DNA of 64,000 nt from an uncultured Coriobacteriaceae bacterium. Lineage in GTDB: Bacteria; Actinomycetota; Coriobacteriia; Coriobacteriales; Coriobacteriaceae. The stretch spans positions 62,001-126,000 of the forward strand of contig CALULH010000007.1 in assembly GCA_944321435.1 (NCBI GenBank). Reading direction: 5' to 3'. This document shows positions 7,907 through 18,073 of the stretch, in pieces; positions within the stretch are counted from its first letter, which is position 1; every line of letters begins with the position of its first letter. Made by a program: the position numbers and the translations under genes. The notes under the pieces were generated by a model, which was not told the origin of the DNA, ran no database searches, and was given only the letters and a program-made list of their open reading frames with translations.

Positions 7907-9001
7907 GTGGCTATCCGACTGGTACAACTGCGATTGCGGGATTTTCGCAGCTACTATGCGTACGAGCTCGACCCTTCGGCGGGCACGACGGTGCTGGTGG
8001 GCCGCAACGCCGTGGGAAAGACCAACTTGGTGGAGGCCCTGCAGCTGGTTACAGCCGGGCAGAGCTTCCGCCGCCCCGCTCCGCGTGAGTTGGTGCGCGA
8101 GGGGGCGGATGCGGCGCACGTTGCCGCGCGTCTCGAGGGCGAGGACCGCGTTATCGACATCAACTTGGATGTGACGGCCCAACCCGCAAAGCGGTCTTTT
8201 CGCAAGAACGGGAAAGGATGCCCCGCCGCAGGCGTGCGCGGGATCCTCCCGTCGGTGCTGTTCTGCCCAGATCATCTAGACATGGTCAAACGCTCGGCCA
8301 GCGTGCGCCGCAGCGCGCTGGATGACTTTGGGATGCAGCTCAACGAGCAGTACGCCCAGCTGGTCGGCCTGTACGAGCGCTCGGTTGAGCAGCGCAACGC
8401 CTTGCTCAAAGAGCCGTTTCCCGACCAGGGTCTTCTGGCGGCCTGGGACGAGGGCTTGGCGCAGGCGGGCGCTGCCCTTCTCGTTCACCGCACGGCGCTT
8501 CTGGATCGTTTGAGCCGGCACATGGAGGAGGTCTACGCGCTCCTGGCCCCGCACGAGCGCATCCGCGTAAGTTACCAGGCCACGATCGGCGATGTGGCGG
8601 GCTGCGGTCGCGACGAGCTGTCCGACCGCCTGCTGGCTGCGTTCGACAAGCGCCGCGCCGACGAGCTGCGGCGCGGCATGACGCTCGTGGGCCCGCATCG
8701 CGACGAGATCGTCTTCGCCATCGACGGCCGCGACGCGCGGACCTATGGATCGCAGGGGCAGCAGCGCAGCGTGGTGCTGGCTTGGAAAATGGCCGAGGTG
8801 CGGGTTACCCACGACATCCTGGGCCGGTATCCGCTGCTGCTCTTGGACGATGTGATGAGCGAGCTCGACGAGACGCGCCGCGCCGCGATCATGAGCTTTG
8901 CCGGGGATGAGGTGCAGACCGTGGTGACCACCACCAACCTGGGGTACTTCTCGCCCGACATGCTCGGCCGCGCAAAGGTGGTGAGGATCGGTGGGGACTG
9001 A
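7907..9001 (+). CDS. recF: DNA replication/repair protein RecF
   Basis: SMC-like ATPase that helps load RecA at gaps. The P-loop GRNAVGKTN lies at residues 32-40 after the conserved LRLRDFRSY start. The C-terminal part has a signature-like run GSQGQQRSVVLAWKMAE and Walker B LLLLDDVMSELD. 364 residues, normal. The start is a GTG four bases after dnaN with no separate ribosome site, implying coupling. Its end overlaps the next gene by 11 bp. Confidence 0.96.
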   Translation: MAIRLVQLRLRDFRSYYAYELDPSAGTTVLVGRNAVGKTNLVEALQLVTAGQSFRRPAPRELVREGADAAHVAARLEGEDRVIDINLDVTAQPAKRSFRKNGKGCPAAGVRGILPSVLFCPDHLDMVKRSASVRRSALDDFGMQLNEQYAQLVGLYERSVEQRNALLKEPFPDQGLLAAWDEGLAQAGAALLVHRTALLDRLSRHMEEVYALLAPHERIRVSYQATIGDVAGCGRDELSDRLLAAFDKRRADELRRGMTLVGPHRDEIVFAIDGRDARTYGSQGQQRSVVLAWKMAEVRVTHDILGRYPLLLLDDVMSELDETRRAAIMSFAGDEVQTVVTTTNLGYFSPDMLGRAKVVRIGGD

Positions 9002-9446
9002 CCAGGACGAGCGCGTGCGCCGCATAGAGCACGAGGAGCTTGCGCAGGCTGCGGTCAACCCCTGGCCCTACGGCGGCCGCGTGCCCGAGCACGCCATGGG
9101 GTCCATGGCGTCTTTTATCGACGCGGAGCGCCGCCGCGTGCTTGAGAAGGCCAGTCCCGAACAGCGCCGCCGCATGCGCGCCGCTGAGCAGCGCAGGGCG
9201 GTGTTTGCCGCGTGGAACGCCGTCATGGCCGCCAGCCCGGATGTTTCACGTGAAAAGAGCCATGTGACGGGCCTGTATTACGACGAGGCGCAAAACGCCC
9301 TGATCGTTTACGTGGACTCGGATATCTGGTGCCAGGAGCTGGGCATGAAGCGCGAGGTTCTGCGCACGCGCATGTCGTTTCAGGGCGTCGAGGTGGCAAA
9401 GATCGTCTGCCGACGCTCCCGCGAGGGCTACGAGCGTAAGCGGTGA
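8991..9446 (+). CDS. DUF721 (DciA-like) protein
   Basis: 151-residue protein starting at a GTG inside recF. The C-terminal half (AVFAAWNAVMAAS through VEVAKIVCRRS) matches the DUF721 pattern, with a WxxV motif and a strand-rich end (NALIVYVDSDIWCQEL). DUF721 includes DciA, the helicase operator that replaces DnaC/DnaI in many bacteria. The dnaN-recF-DUF721-gyrB order is typical of actinobacteria. The N-terminal 70 residues are charged and probably flexible. Assignment to DciA function is inference from family and context. Confidence 0.82.
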   Translation: MGTDQDERVRRIEHEELAQAAVNPWPYGGRVPEHAMGSMASFIDAERRRVLEKASPEQRRRMRAAEQRRAVFAAWNAVMAASPDVSREKSHVTGLYYDEAQNALIVYVDSDIWCQELGMKREVLRTRMSFQGVEVAKIVCRRSREGYERKR

Positions 9447-9455
9447 CCGTCTTGA

Positions 9456-9545
9456 GGGCCAGCCATTGCAGCCATTGGGGACGGGTACGTTTGGCAGACG
9501 TGTCTGCCAAACGTACCCGTCCCCAATGGCTGCAATGGCTGGCCC
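9456..9545. repeat. 90-bp near-perfect palindrome, GGGGACGGGTACG family copy 1
   Basis: Arms of 44 bp (9456-9499 and 9502-9545) with a 2-base spacer, one of the longest inverted repeats in the window. It contains GGGGACGGGTACGTTTGGC, also present in the palindrome at 51048-51117. It starts 10 bp after the DUF721 stop. No T-run follows. It resembles a mobile palindromic (REP/MITE-like) element more than a terminator, although it could stop transcription. The rest of the gap to gyrB (9546-9828) shows no gene; TAAAAT near 9713 may be a -10 box. Confidence 0.8.
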
Positions 9546-9714
9546 GGCCGCAGGGGCTAGGGCGCCACGTTGGGCCGTTGTGCGCTGGAATGGGTGTTTT
9601 CTTGTCCGGCAGGTCTCCGGCGACCTTTGCCATGTGTTTCTCGCCTTCTAGCCGTGTTTGAGGGGCTTGTAGATACGCTTGAATGGCATGGAGACCGTGT
9701 AGCCAATCGGCTAA

Positions 9715-11766
<2,052 letters not shown>

Positions 11767-11778
11767 GAAAGGAGCCCC

Positions 11779-14490
11779 GTGGCTGACGATATGAACAACC
11801 TGTTCGGAGACGACGAGGAGCGCGAGCCGGTCGATCTGACGGCGGACGTCGAGGACGACGCTTACGACGACGCCGATGACGCCGCCGCGCCCGAGCAGAC
11901 CACGTTTCTGAACGACATCAACGGCGGGCACCTCGAGCCTGCCGACATGGGCTCCGAGATGCGCACGAGCTTCATCGAGTACGCCATGTCGGTTATCGTG
12001 GCGCGCGCCCTCCCCGACGTGCGCGACGGCCTGAAGCCGGTGCACCGCCGCATCCTCTTCGCCATGAACGAGGCCGGCATCACCCCTAACCGCCCGCACA
12101 AGAAGTCCGCGTGGACGGTCGGCGAAGTTATCGGCAAGTACCACCCGCACGGCGACTCCGCCGTGTACGACGCCATGGTGCGCCTGGCGCAGGACTTCTC
12201 CATGCGCGTGCCGCTGGTCGACGGCCACGGCAACTTCGGATCGGTCGACGGCGACCCGCCGGCGGCCATGCGCTACACCGAGAGCCGTATGACCCGCGCC
12301 GCCATGGAGATGCTGCGCGACCTGGATAAAGAGACCGTCGACTGGATGCCCAACTACGACGAGAGCCTGCAGGAGCCCGAGGTGCTGCCCTCGCGCTTCC
12401 CCAACTTGCTGGTCAACGGCTCCTCGGGCATTGCCGTCGGCATGGCCACCAACGTTCCGCCGCATAACCTGGGCGAGGTTATCGACGCGGTCGATATGCT
12501 CATCGACAATCCGGACGCCACCGTTGACGAGCTGATGACGGTGCTCCCCGGCCCCGACTTCCCCACCGGCGCCACCATCATGGGCACCGATGCCATCCGC
12601 CAGGCCTACGCGACCGGCCGCGGCTCGCTTACCGTGCGCGCCAAGGCGCATGTCGAGCAGATGAAGAACGGCCGCCAGCGCCTGGTCTTCACCGAGATTC
12701 CCTACCAGGTCAACAAGGGCCTGCTGCAGGAGAAGATCGCCCAGCTGGTGAACGAGAAGCGCATCGAGGGGATCTCGGACCTGCGCGACGAGACCAACCG
12801 CAAGGGCATGCGCCTGGTTATCGACCTCAAGCAGAACGCCATCCCGCAGGTGGTGCTCAACAACCTGTACAAGCACACGCAGCTGCAGACTACCTTCGGC
12901 GTCATCAACCTGGCGCTGGTCGACGGCGTGCCGCGCACGCTGACGCTCAAGGAGATGCTGCACCACTACATCACGCACCAGCAGAGCGTGGTGCGCCGGC
13001 GCACGGAGTTCGACCTCAAGAAGGCGCGCGACCGCGCGCATATCCTGCAGGGCCTCATCATCGCGGTGGACAACATCGACGAGGTGGTGCACATCATCCG
13101 CAGCTCGCGCGACGACGCAGAGGCCAAGGAGCGCCTGTCCGACCGCTTCGGCCTGGACGACGTGCAGTGCGACGCCATCCTCGAGATGCGCCTGCGCCGC
13201 CTGACTGGCCTGCAGCGCCAGAAGCTCGAGGACGAGCTGAACGAGCTTCTCGAGCGCATCGCCTACTACGAGGACCTGTTGGCGCACGAGGAGAAGATCC
13301 TGGGCGTCATCAAGGACGAGCTGGGCGAGATCAAGGACAAGTTCGCGGACAAGCGCCGGACCGAGATCTCCATGGCCGAGAAGGACCTCGACGTCGAGGA
13401 CCTTATCGCCGAGGAGGACATGGTCGTCACCATCACCCATACCGGCTACGTGAAGCGCATCCCGGTGGCCACCTACCGCGCCCAGAAGCGCGGCGGCAAG
13501 GGCGTCAGCGGCACCAACCTCAAAGAGGACGACGTGATCGAGGAGATGTTCATCGCCAGCACGCATGACTTCGTGCTGTTCTTCTCGACCAAGGGCAAGG
13601 TGTACCGCCTGAAGGTGCACGAGCTACCCGTCGGCAGCCGTCAGGCCCGCGGTACGGCCATCGTGAACCTGCTGCCGTTTGAGGAGGGCGAGCACATTGC
13701 CGCCGTCATCAGCTGCCGGAGCTTCCCCGAGGACGAGTACCTGATCTTTGCGACCGAGTCCGGTATGGTCAAGAAGACGGTCATGAGCGCCTACGACCGC
13801 AGCCGACGTGACGGCATCATTGCCATCAACCTCAAGAAGGACGACCGCCTGCTGGGCGTGCGCCGCGTAAAGCCTGGCGACATGGTCGTGCTGGCCACCA
13901 CTGCGGGCAAGGCCATCCTCTTCCACGAGGAGGACGTGCGCGCCACGGGCCGCGATACGAGCGGCGTGCGCGGCATCACGATGAAGGGCGACGCGCGCGT
14001 GCTGGGCATGGAGATCACCAACGGCAAGGGCGATCTGTTCGTCATCACCGAGAAGGGGTTCGGCAAGCGCACGCCCATCTCGGAGTATACGCCGCAGGGC
14101 CGCGGCGGCCAGGGTGTGTTCACCATCCAGATGACCGAGCGCAAGGGCCAGCTTGCCGCCATGAAGGTGGTTGGCCCGCAGCACGAGCTGTTCATCATCA
14201 CCGCCGAGGCCATGGTGACCCGCGTGAAGGCAACCGAGATCTCGCGCCTGGGCCGTGCCACGCAGGGCGTGAAGATGATGGCCGTGCCTGACGGCGACCG
14301 CGTGACGGCGGTGGCCCGTATGACGGCGGCCAAGGCCAAGCCCAAGAAATCCGCTCAGCTCGAGGGGCAGGAGACGCTCGATCTCCTGGCCGCTACGGCC
14401 GCGTCTGACGCCGCAGCCGTTCAGGCCGAGGACGAGAGCGTGGATATCGGCGCCGATGATCAGGCCATCGAGGACCTGCTGGAGGAGTAA
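11779..14490 (+). CDS. gyrA: DNA gyrase subunit A
   Basis: DNA-cleaving subunit of gyrase; the catalytic tyrosine lies in [10 protein letters not shown]. The start is a GTG with AAAGGAG upstream. An acidic leader of about 55 residues precedes the core [19 protein letters not shown]. The quinolone region reads [17 protein letters not shown], with serine at the position classically linked to resistance. The GyrA-box is present as KRGGKG in the C-terminal beta-pinwheel, supporting gyrase rather than topoisomerase IV. The tail is acidic. 903 residues. A terminator lies 66 bp downstream. Confidence 0.98.
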   Translation: MADDMNNLFGDDEEREPVDLTADVEDDAYDDADDAAAPEQTTFLNDINGGHLEPADMGSEMRTSFIEYAMSVIVARALPDVRDGLKPVHRRILFAMNEAGITPNRPHKKSAWTVGEVIGKYHPHGDSAVYDAMVRLAQDFSMRVPLVDGHGNFGSVDGDPPAAMRYTESRMTRAAMEMLRDLDKETVDWMPNYDESLQEPEVLPSRFPNLLVNGSSGIAVGMATNVPPHNLGEVIDAVDMLIDNPDATVDELMTVLPGPDFPTGATIMGTDAIRQAYATGRGSLTVRAKAHVEQMKNGRQRLVFTEIPYQVNKGLLQEKIAQLVNEKRIEGISDLRDETNRKGMRLVIDLKQNAIPQVVLNNLYKHTQLQTTFGVINLALVDGVPRTLTLKEMLHHYITHQQSVVRRRTEFDLKKARDRAHILQGLIIAVDNIDEVVHIIRSSRDDAEAKERLSDRFGLDDVQCDAILEMRLRRLTGLQRQKLEDELNELLERIAYYEDLLAHEEKILGVIKDELGEIKDKFADKRRTEISMAEKDLDVEDLIAEEDMVVTITHTGYVKRIPVATYRAQKRGGKGVSGTNLKEDDVIEEMFIASTHDFVLFFSTKGKVYRLKVHELPVGSRQARGTAIVNLLPFEEGEHIAAVISCRSFPEDEYLIFATESGMVKKTVMSAYDRSRRDGIIAINLKKDDRLLGVRRVKPGDMVVLATTAGKAILFHEEDVRATGRDTSGVRGITMKGDARVLGMEITNGKGDLFVITEKGFGKRTPISEYTPQGRGGQGVFTIQMTERKGQLAAMKVVGPQHELFIITAEAMVTRVKATEISRLGRATQGVKMMAVPDGDRVTAVARMTAAKAKPKKSAQLEGQETLDLLAATAASDAAAVQAEDESVDIGADDQAIEDLLEE

Positions 14491-14555
14491 GCGGGCTTCG
14501 GGCCGGCTCGTCTGAGTTCGGGCGATGCCGCCGAAGTCGATGTTATTAGGTGAAG

Positions 14556-14590
14556 GCCGGGACGGTGCAGCAGCGCCGTTCCGGCTTTCT
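14556..14590 (+). terminator. Terminator after gyrA
   Basis: GCCGGGACGG pairs with CCGTTCCGGC (14576-14585, one G-T pair) and is followed by TTTCT. It closes the gyrB-gyrA transcript. Confidence 0.7.
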
Positions 14591-14639
14591 CATGACGCTC
14601 GGTCCGCCCCGGCGTCCGGCTCTGGTGATCCCGCCCTGG

Positions 14640-14845
14640 CGTTTTGCCCAAGCGTTCTGCCCAGGCGTTCTACTCCGACGATCCTCCCAGCGTCCCGTCC
14701 CAGCGACCTACTCCGACGATCCCCCCAGCGTCCTACCCTGGGGTTTCACTCAAGCGTTCTGCCCCGACAGCCCCGCTCCCAGCATCCCCCCAGCGTCTTA
14801 CTCCGACGTCCCCAGCGCCCAGGCATCCTGCCCTGGCGATCGACT
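14640..14845. repeat. C-rich degenerate short repeats
   Basis: Phrases such as CTACTCCGACGATCC, CCCAGCGTC and AAGCGTTCTGCCC recur with variable spacing. Strand composition is strongly skewed (C-rich top strand). It looks like a decayed tandem array. Confidence 0.5.
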
Positions 14846-14955
14846 GATGCTTTTATTTTTTTTCACGCAGTTGCTCTCACCATCTCCGCCCTGCAGCGCG
14901 GTTGTGCCGTTTCGCCGCATTACGTTGCCAGTGCTTGGCGCGCAACCGGCCGCCC

Positions 14956-15132
14956 TGCATGCATTTTCGTTCGCTAGCGCGTTCCGCCTGCATTTTCGTT
15001 CACCAGAGAGTTCCGCCTGCATTTCCGTTCGCTAGCGAGTTTTGCATGCATTCTGTATCGCCAAGAGCCCGTTTTCGGCCTCCTGGCGATACAGAGTGCA
15101 TGCGGAAGTTCTTGGTGAACGAAAATGCATGC
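14956..15132. repeat. Nested array of direct and inverted repeats
   Basis: Three direct copies of a unit of about 29 bp begin TGCATTTTCGTTCGC or similar (14960-14988, 14989-15017, 15018-15042). An inverted copy lies at 15101-15132. Between them is an imperfect 24-bp-arm palindrome (15044-15103) with core CTGTATCGCCA. The whole could fold as one nested hairpin. Confidence 0.65.
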
Positions 15133-15143
15133 AACGCGTCAGG

Positions 15144-15220
15144 TGCGATATGGCGTCGGTTGCGATATGACGTCGGGGTGCGATATGGCGTTGGGTGTGA
15201 CACGGGGTGCGATATGGCGT
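15144..15220 (+). repeat. Four tandem copies of TGCGATATGRCGT
   Basis: Copies at 15144-15156, 15161-15173 (A for G at one position), 15179-15191 and 15208-15220, with start-to-start spacing of 17, 18 and 29 bp. Spacing is too short and irregular for a CRISPR array. Function unknown. Confidence 0.65.
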
Positions 15221-15643
15221 TGCTTGTGACAGAGGCTTGCCATTCGTGTGGGCGCACGGTGCGTTCCTCTCGTCAGGAACAAAATGAGGCGCACGTGTTT
15301 GCGTGACGGCCGTTGTTGGGGCGGAGGTTAGGGGAATCAGCGGTTGTCGCAGGCAAGGCATATAGCGCACTTTTTGTCCCATAAGCCCTGTCTGACGACA
15401 ACCACCTTGCGCCGGGCTAACGCCCGACCGCGCTCGAGCCGCAGGGCGCACGCCTCCACCGCGTCCTGCCCGCGCTCGTCTTGCCGTTCCTTTTCATCCT
15501 CGCCCGCACAGGGGGCATGTGTGAGCCTTCATCGTGAACCCGCCTCATCGACCAACTTCTCAGGTCGTCTCAGCATGGTCTAGCTGGGCCTACGCGGCAA
15601 ACCGGACACACATTTTGTCCTATAACCCTATGTTGGCTGCAAA

Positions 15644-15671
15644 CAAAAAAGACCCCGCCGTAGCGAGGTCT
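15644..15671 (-). terminator. Terminator after tRNA-Ala
   Basis: On the minus strand AGACC-t-CGC pairs with GCG-g-GGTCT around a TAC loop and is followed by six T residues. It lies 12 bp past the tRNA-Ala CCA end. Confidence 0.85.
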
Positions 15672-15682
15672 GTCGGTTTATG

Positions 15683-15758
15683 TGGTGGAGGTTAGGGGGA
15701 TCGAACCCCTGACCTCAGGCTTGCAAAGCCCGCGCTCTCCCAGCTGAGCTAAACCCCC
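15683..15758 (-). tRNA. tRNA-Ala (anticodon TGC)
   Basis: 76 nt with encoded CCA. The acceptor GGGGGTT pairs with AACCTCC (one G-T pair), the D arm is TAGCTCAGC-type, the anticodon loop is TTTGCAA and the T loop is GTTCGATCC. It lies downstream of tRNA-Ile on the same strand, an order usually found inside rRNA spacers, but no rRNA genes are present here. Confidence 0.97.
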
Positions 15759-15767
15759 ACATAAAGT

Positions 15768-15812
15768 AATAAACACCCCAGCGGCGACTCGGCTCTCGCG
15801 GGGGTGTTTATT
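15768..15812. terminator. 12-bp inverted repeat between tRNA-Ile and tRNA-Ala
   Basis: AATAAACACCCC (15768-15779) pairs with GGGGTGTTTATT (15801-15812). It could act as a weak terminator on either strand. The left part, AAAGTAATAAACACC, resembles sequence beside tRNA-Ser tails at 21562 and 21766. Confidence 0.55.
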
Positions 15813-15823
15813 GCGAAGAGAGG

Positions 15824-15900
15824 TGGTGGGCCCAACAAGATTTGAACTTGTGACCTCACGGTTATCAGCCGTGCGCTCTGACCAACTGAGCTATGGGCCC
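15824..15900 (-). tRNA. tRNA-Ile (anticodon GAT)
   Basis: 77 nt with encoded CCA. The acceptor GGGCCCA pairs with TGGGCCC, the anticodon loop is CTGATAA with GAT, and the T loop is GTTCAAATC. It is upstream of tRNA-Ala on the minus strand, with its promoter presumably in the AT-rich 15901-15990. Confidence 0.97.
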
Positions 15901-16100
15901 ATCGCGTGAAAGAATATTAGACCACCCGGGGGAGTACGTCAACAACTTTTTTCAAGAAAAGGAAGAAACAAAGTTATGCGGCGTCTTGCGGACTGTTTGG
16001 GTAGTATTACTATCCCTTGTGTACAATACGCGTTGCATCCGGGTACGTTGCCGGGTGCTTGCGCCGGCATCGCGGCGCTGCTTGATGACGGGAGGTCCGC

Positions 16101-16601
16101 ATGATACGCGTTGATATCGAAACAATTGTCATGGCCGCCGGGCCTGTTCCCTCGGTTATCGTCCTGCGCGAGCGCACGTCCGCTTCGGCGGGAGACGCCC
16201 CGCTTCGCTCGCTTTCCATTCAAACGGGCTCCTATGAGGCTGCCGCCATCAGCAAGGGCATCGACGGGTCAGCGCCCAAGCGCCCCGTCACCCACGACCT
16301 GTTCCTCAGCGCCATCGAGGCACTCGGCGCGCGCGTGGAGCGCGTTGAGATCACGCGTTTTGAGACGCCAGTGTTCTACGCCAGCGTTGCGCTTCTCGGC
16401 CCCGACGGCCAAGAGCATCTGGTCGACGCCCGCCCGAGCGACGCTCTGGCGCTTGCCGTACGCACCAACGCGCCGGTCTACGTTGAGGACGACGTGATGA
16501 ACCGCAACGGGACGGTTTCCTACCGCGATGGGCAGAAATCCGAGGAGGAGTTCGCACGGTTTGACGAGTTCGTGCACTCCGTCTCGCCGGACGACTTTTA
16601 A
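16101..16601 (+). CDS. Bifunctional nuclease-domain (DUF151) protein
   Basis: 166-residue cytoplasmic protein of the DUF151/BFN family, also found in plant and mycobacterial nucleases. Recognisable segments are RSLSIQTGSYEAAAI, RPVTHDLFLSAIEALGA and the conserved DARPSDALALAVR near residue 115. GGAGG lies upstream of the ATG. It is 6 bp upstream of the DnaJ-domain gene, so the two form an operon. A TACAAT near 16023 may be the -10 box. The catalytic activity of this member is not established from sequence. Confidence 0.85.
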   Translation: MIRVDIETIVMAAGPVPSVIVLRERTSASAGDAPLRSLSIQTGSYEAAAISKGIDGSAPKRPVTHDLFLSAIEALGARVERVEITRFETPVFYASVALLGPDGQEHLVDARPSDALALAVRTNAPVYVEDDVMNRNGTVSYRDGQKSEEEFARFDEFVHSVSPDDF

Positions 16602-16607
16602 GCGGCC

Positions 16608-17159
16608 ATGACCCGCGCAGAGGCGCTGCATATCCTGGGGCTCGGCGCGGATGCCACTGACGCCGATATCCGCACGGCGCACCGCGAGCTGGCCCAGATG
16701 CTGCATCCCGACAAGTTCGAGGGCAACAAGCGCCTGCATGCGCGCGCCGAGCAGCAGATGCGGTCCATCAACGCAGCGCGTGATTATCTCCTGAGCGACA
16801 AGGGCAAGGCCGCCGCGGCAAGCGCCGTGCGCCGCCCCGCCACGGGCGGACCGCGGCCGGCGGATTTTGGCGTCGACGAGTCGGCGGCCGGCCCGCGCAA
16901 GGCGGCCCGCAGCCAAGCTCGTGCCGTGCTCGTCCAGCAGCTTGCCGACGTGCGCTCCGGTCTGACCCGGGCGCGCTACCTCGTCGCCGGCGGGCTGATC
17001 GCCCTGCTCGTCGGGTTTAGGCTGCGTGGCGTGGTAATACCCTTCGTCGTGAACTCGGCGGGTCTTACGGCGCTTGTGTGGGGAGCCCAGGACCTTGCGA
17101 GGCTGGGGCGCATGCGCCGCCTCCTGCGCCAGCGCCTGAAGGAAATCTCCGCATCGTAG
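16608..17159 (+). CDS. J-domain membrane protein
   Basis: 183 residues. The N-terminal 65 residues form a J domain with the HPD tripeptide (QMLHPDKFEGNK), which stimulates Hsp70 ATPases. A variable Ala/Arg-rich linker follows, then two hydrophobic segments (YLVAGGLIALLVGF and VVNSAGLTALVWGA) separated by a short charged loop, and a basic tail. It is not DnaJ itself: the Gly/Phe and zinc-finger regions are absent. The likely role is to recruit DnaK to a membrane site; the client is unknown. Confidence 0.82.
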   Translation: MTRAEALHILGLGADATDADIRTAHRELAQMLHPDKFEGNKRLHARAEQQMRSINAARDYLLSDKGKAAAASAVRRPATGGPRPADFGVDESAAGPRKAARSQARAVLVQQLADVRSGLTRARYLVAGGLIALLVGFRLRGVVIPFVVNSAGLTALVWGAQDLARLGRMRRLLRQRLKEISAS

Positions 17160-17213
17160 CTCCGCTTTGCAGGTGCTTCTCGCCCCCGGACGGCCCGTCT
17201 TTGCCTGACAACG

Positions 17214-17340
17214 CAGATTGTGAGACGTTTTGGGCGGTGCGCCCGAGTAGTGCGCAAAAGCGCACTTCATCTACCTGCGGTTTTATCGTCATGTTACGCC
17301 AGCCTACTCGGGGTATCCCTGCAAAACGTCGCACAATCTG
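17214..17340. repeat. Large nested inverted repeat after the J-domain gene
   Basis: Outer arms 17214-17232 and 17322-17340 (CAGATTGTGAGACGTTTTG, one mismatch in 19). Inner arms CCCGAGTAG and CTACTCGGG, plus a TGCGCAAAAGCGCA hairpin. The centre contains TCATCTACCTGC and GTCATGTT, also found in the centre of the hairpin at 31098-31211. Confidence 0.7.
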
Positions 17341-17421
17341 TCATCGGGCGCTGTGGGGGCCGGCTTCCGGTGGCGCCATGGTATAGTTACGGGCAATCAA
17401 CGACGGGAAGGGCTGGTTGCA

Positions 17422-17913
17422 GTGGCAGATCGTACGCAGACGGGTGAGCAGGGTGCGGTGACGCCCGAGTTGGACGCACTGACATGCGACGTTATCGGCG
17501 CGTACTTGGACGCGCTGGCCGCAGGTGACGACCCGGGCGTGGTGGCGTGCATCGAGGATGCCGCCGGCCATCGTAGCCAGGTGTCCTTCACCGATGACGG
17601 CGAGGAAATCTGCCTTGAGGCCGCGCAGTCCCACGTGAGCCAGGCTGCCCGCCAGGGGTACCAGCCCGACGGCGTTTCCAAGGCGGTGCGCTACGCCATC
17701 GCCTACCTGGGCTACGTATGCGATGACGAGGCCCTGTCAGGCCCTGCGGGCAACGCTACGGAGGCATATCTCGACGCGCTGCTCGTGAGCTTTGGCGAGA
17801 AGGGCGCGGCGTGCGGGTACTCGGCATACGTGTTGGTCCGCGGCATCGGCGAGGGCGACGGCTTCCAATGGGCCGACCCCGAGCCCGCCGGCGAGGAGGA
17901 CCTTCTCGTCTAG
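17422..17913 (+). CDS. Hypothetical acidic protein
   Basis: 163 residues from a GTG at 17422 preceded by GGGAAGGG; a longer frame from 17353 would overlap a TATAGT -10-like element (17381). No family recognised. It is strongly acidic with regular helical patterning (TCDVIGAYLDALAAGDD, EAYLDALLVSFGEKGAACG), no signal peptide and no membrane segment. The two YLDAL phrases suggest internal duplication of a helical unit. It stands alone between an inverted repeat and typA. Confidence 0.7.
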   Translation: MADRTQTGEQGAVTPELDALTCDVIGAYLDALAAGDDPGVVACIEDAAGHRSQVSFTDDGEEICLEAAQSHVSQAARQGYQPDGVSKAVRYAIAYLGYVCDDEALSGPAGNATEAYLDALLVSFGEKGAACGYSAYVLVRGIGEGDGFQWADPEPAGEEDLLV

Positions 17914-18073
17914 GAGCATGCCGGGAGATGGCGGTATTCCCCGCGCGTGGCGGTGCGCCACTGTAAGCACGGCACAAAATGGCATGGCCTAGCCTATGAA
18001 ATACGCGTGAACAACTGCGGTTCTCGTTACAATAGAACGGTTTGAGACGCCTAGTGAGAGGTCACAGAACGCT

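Larger units (their letters stand above)
14600..15643. other. Gene-free repeat region between gyrA and the tRNA-Ala terminator
   Basis: About 1 kb with no credible gene on either strand; the frames present have abnormal composition. It divides into a C-rich stretch of degenerate repeats (14640-14845, recurring CCCAGCGTCCTACC and CTACTCCGACGATCC), an inverted-repeat array (14956-15132), a tandem TGCGATATGGCGT array (15144-15220) and an unstructured remainder (15240-15643). Confidence 0.6.

Noticed and set aside
15144..15220. Tandem repeats as a CRISPR array
   Set aside because: Repeats are 13 bp, spacers are 4-16 bp and irregular, and no cas gene is present in the window.
14902..15306. Open frame of 134 codons in the repeat region
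   Set aside because: It is built from the repeats themselves, lacks a ribosome site and has Arg/Cys-rich nonsense composition.
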